NCBI GenBank assembly: GCA_031268065.1
Contig: JAIRXX010000246.1
Span: forward strand, 1-6,610
DNA length: 6,610 nt
Source: Propionibacteriaceae bacterium
Lineage (GTDB): Bacteria; Actinomycetota; Actinomycetes; Propionibacteriales; Propionibacteriaceae
Direction: 5' to 3'
A program made the position numbers and the translations under genes. Shown one piece after another: positions 5,986 through 6,610 of this stretch. Under the pieces are notes generated by a model that saw nothing but the letters and a program-made list of their open reading frames with translations, was not told the origin of the DNA and did not search any database. Every line of letters begins with the position of its first letter. Positions within the stretch are counted from its first letter, which is position 1.

Positions 5986-6610
5986 GGAGTGGTATTTCCT
6001 TCCGAATCGGTCGGGGGGGCAGTTGTCTGCTGCGACAGGGTGGTCATCAACCGCATGAGGGATTCTTGGTCAGCGTCTTGGCTATCGACAACGCCGGTGA
6101 TGCGGCCCTCGCAAACCGCGTATATCCGATCACAGATGCCAAGCAGTTCGGGCAATTCCGAGGAAATCATCATGATGGCCTTGCCCTCGCCGGCCAAGCT
6201 CTGCATCTGCTGGTAAATCTCATACTTCGCGCCGACGTCGATGCCCCGGGTAGGTTCGTCGAGGATGAGAATGTCCGGCTCGGCGAACATCCATTTGGCG
6301 ATCACGCTCTTTTGCTGGTTTCCGCCAGAGAGGGTGGACACCGCCACATCCACCGAAGGGGTCTTTATGCCGACTTTGGCGCGGTATTCCTCAGCCACCC
6401 GGCGTTCCTCGGCGGGGTCCAGCAGGCCGCCGCGCATGACAGCCCCCAGATTCGCCGAAACTATGGTCTTGGAAATGGTGTCAAGCAAGTTCAGCCCCAG
6501 CGTCTTGCGGTCTTCGGGAAGATAGGCCAAACCCAGCTTTATCGCAGTTTCCACATCCGGGATGGACACCGGCTCACCGCGCAGCAGCACTTGGCCGCCG
6601 CGATAGACGC
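5982..6610 (-). CDS. mmsA: Sugar ABC transporter ATP-binding protein, C-terminal part (MmsA/GguA type)
   Basis: The gene enters from the right edge and stays open through the last base (VYRGGQ precedes the GTG at 6590), so the GTG is internal. Only the end of the protein, about 209 residues, is visible; full-length relatives have about 500 residues with two nucleotide-binding domains. What is seen is the second domain, without its Walker A loop, which should lie just outside. Numbering from the GTG, it has LAYLPEDRKTLGL (21-33), typical of domain 2 in sugar ATPases, the ABC signature LSGGNQQK (87-94; 6309-6332), Walker B DILILDEPTRGIDVG (106-120) with the usual Glu112, and MMISSELPELLG (140-151), where Ser replaces the switch histidine, as is normal for domain 2 of this family. 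A short polar tail (TTAPPTDSEGNTTP) follows. It is the first visible gene of the operon; the promoter is outside the window. It supplies ATP-driven force for the permease downstream. Confidence 0.94.
   Translation of the reverse strand, partial: VYRGGQVLLRGEPVSIPDVETAIKLGLAYLPEDRKTLGLNLLDTISKTIVSANLGAVMRGGLLDPAEERRVAEEYRAKVGIKTPSVDVAVSTLSGGNQQKSVIAKWMFAEPDILILDEPTRGIDVGAKYEIYQQMQSLAGEGKAIMMISSELPELLGICDRIYAVCEGRITGVVDSQDADQESLMRLMTTLSQQTTAPPTDSEGNTTP
5995..6001 (-). promoter_or_regulatory. Ribosome binding site of the permease gene
   Basis: AAGGAAA on the minus strand precedes the permease ATG at 5985 by about nine bases and lies within the last codons of the ATPase gene. It supports the chosen start, which itself overlaps the ATPase stop codon. 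Confidence 0.55.

Noticed and set aside
5982..6610. Serine in place of the switch histidine in the ATPase
   Set aside because: The SSELPE form is normal for the second nucleotide-binding domain of sugar-type ABC ATPases such as RbsA, so it is not a defect.

Overview
The window reads as an ordinary stretch of chromosome from a fairly GC-rich actinobacterium. The clues are G/C-ending codons, a binding protein carrying a lipoprotein signal (the usual arrangement in cells without an outer membrane), an actinobacterial-looking NRAMP transporter, and a large secreted protein built of Ig-like repeats. The species cannot be fixed from sequence alone. I found no RNA gene, CRISPR array, insertion sequence or phage gene.

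Layout. (1) Positions 1-2151, plus strand: the 3' part of a gene for a large extracellular protein made of tandem bacterial Ig-like (BIG2-type) modules. It is open at the left edge and ends in a C-terminal domain of a different character. (2) Positions 2152-2220: a short convergent intergenic gap with a weak hairpin. (3) Positions 2221-3480, minus strand: mntH, a proton-coupled Mn2+/Fe2+ importer of the NRAMP family. (4) Positions 3481-3607: a 127-base gap with a strong 11-bp stem, probably the terminator of the next operon, and a small hairpin just before the mntH start. (5) Positions 3608-6610, minus strand: three genes of a monosaccharide ABC importer in transcription order ATPase (cut by the right edge), permease, substrate-binding lipoprotein. 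They are joined by two 4-base ATGA stop/start overlaps.

How the genes work together. The lipoprotein should capture a monosaccharide outside the membrane, the permease should pass it across, and the double-domain ATPase should power transport, so the three encode one complete importer. Of the ATPase only the second nucleotide-binding domain is visible. MntH probably supplies manganese independently, and the Ig-like protein is probably a surface or adhesion factor. Nothing in the sequence ties these three units into one pathway.

Novelty. I do not see a previously undescribed system. The points most worth a second look are the unrecognised C-terminal domain of the Ig-like protein, the binding-protein gene placed last in its operon, a Gln-to-Leu difference next to a conserved Asp-Ala-Glu motif of the binding protein, and the unusual start region of mntH.
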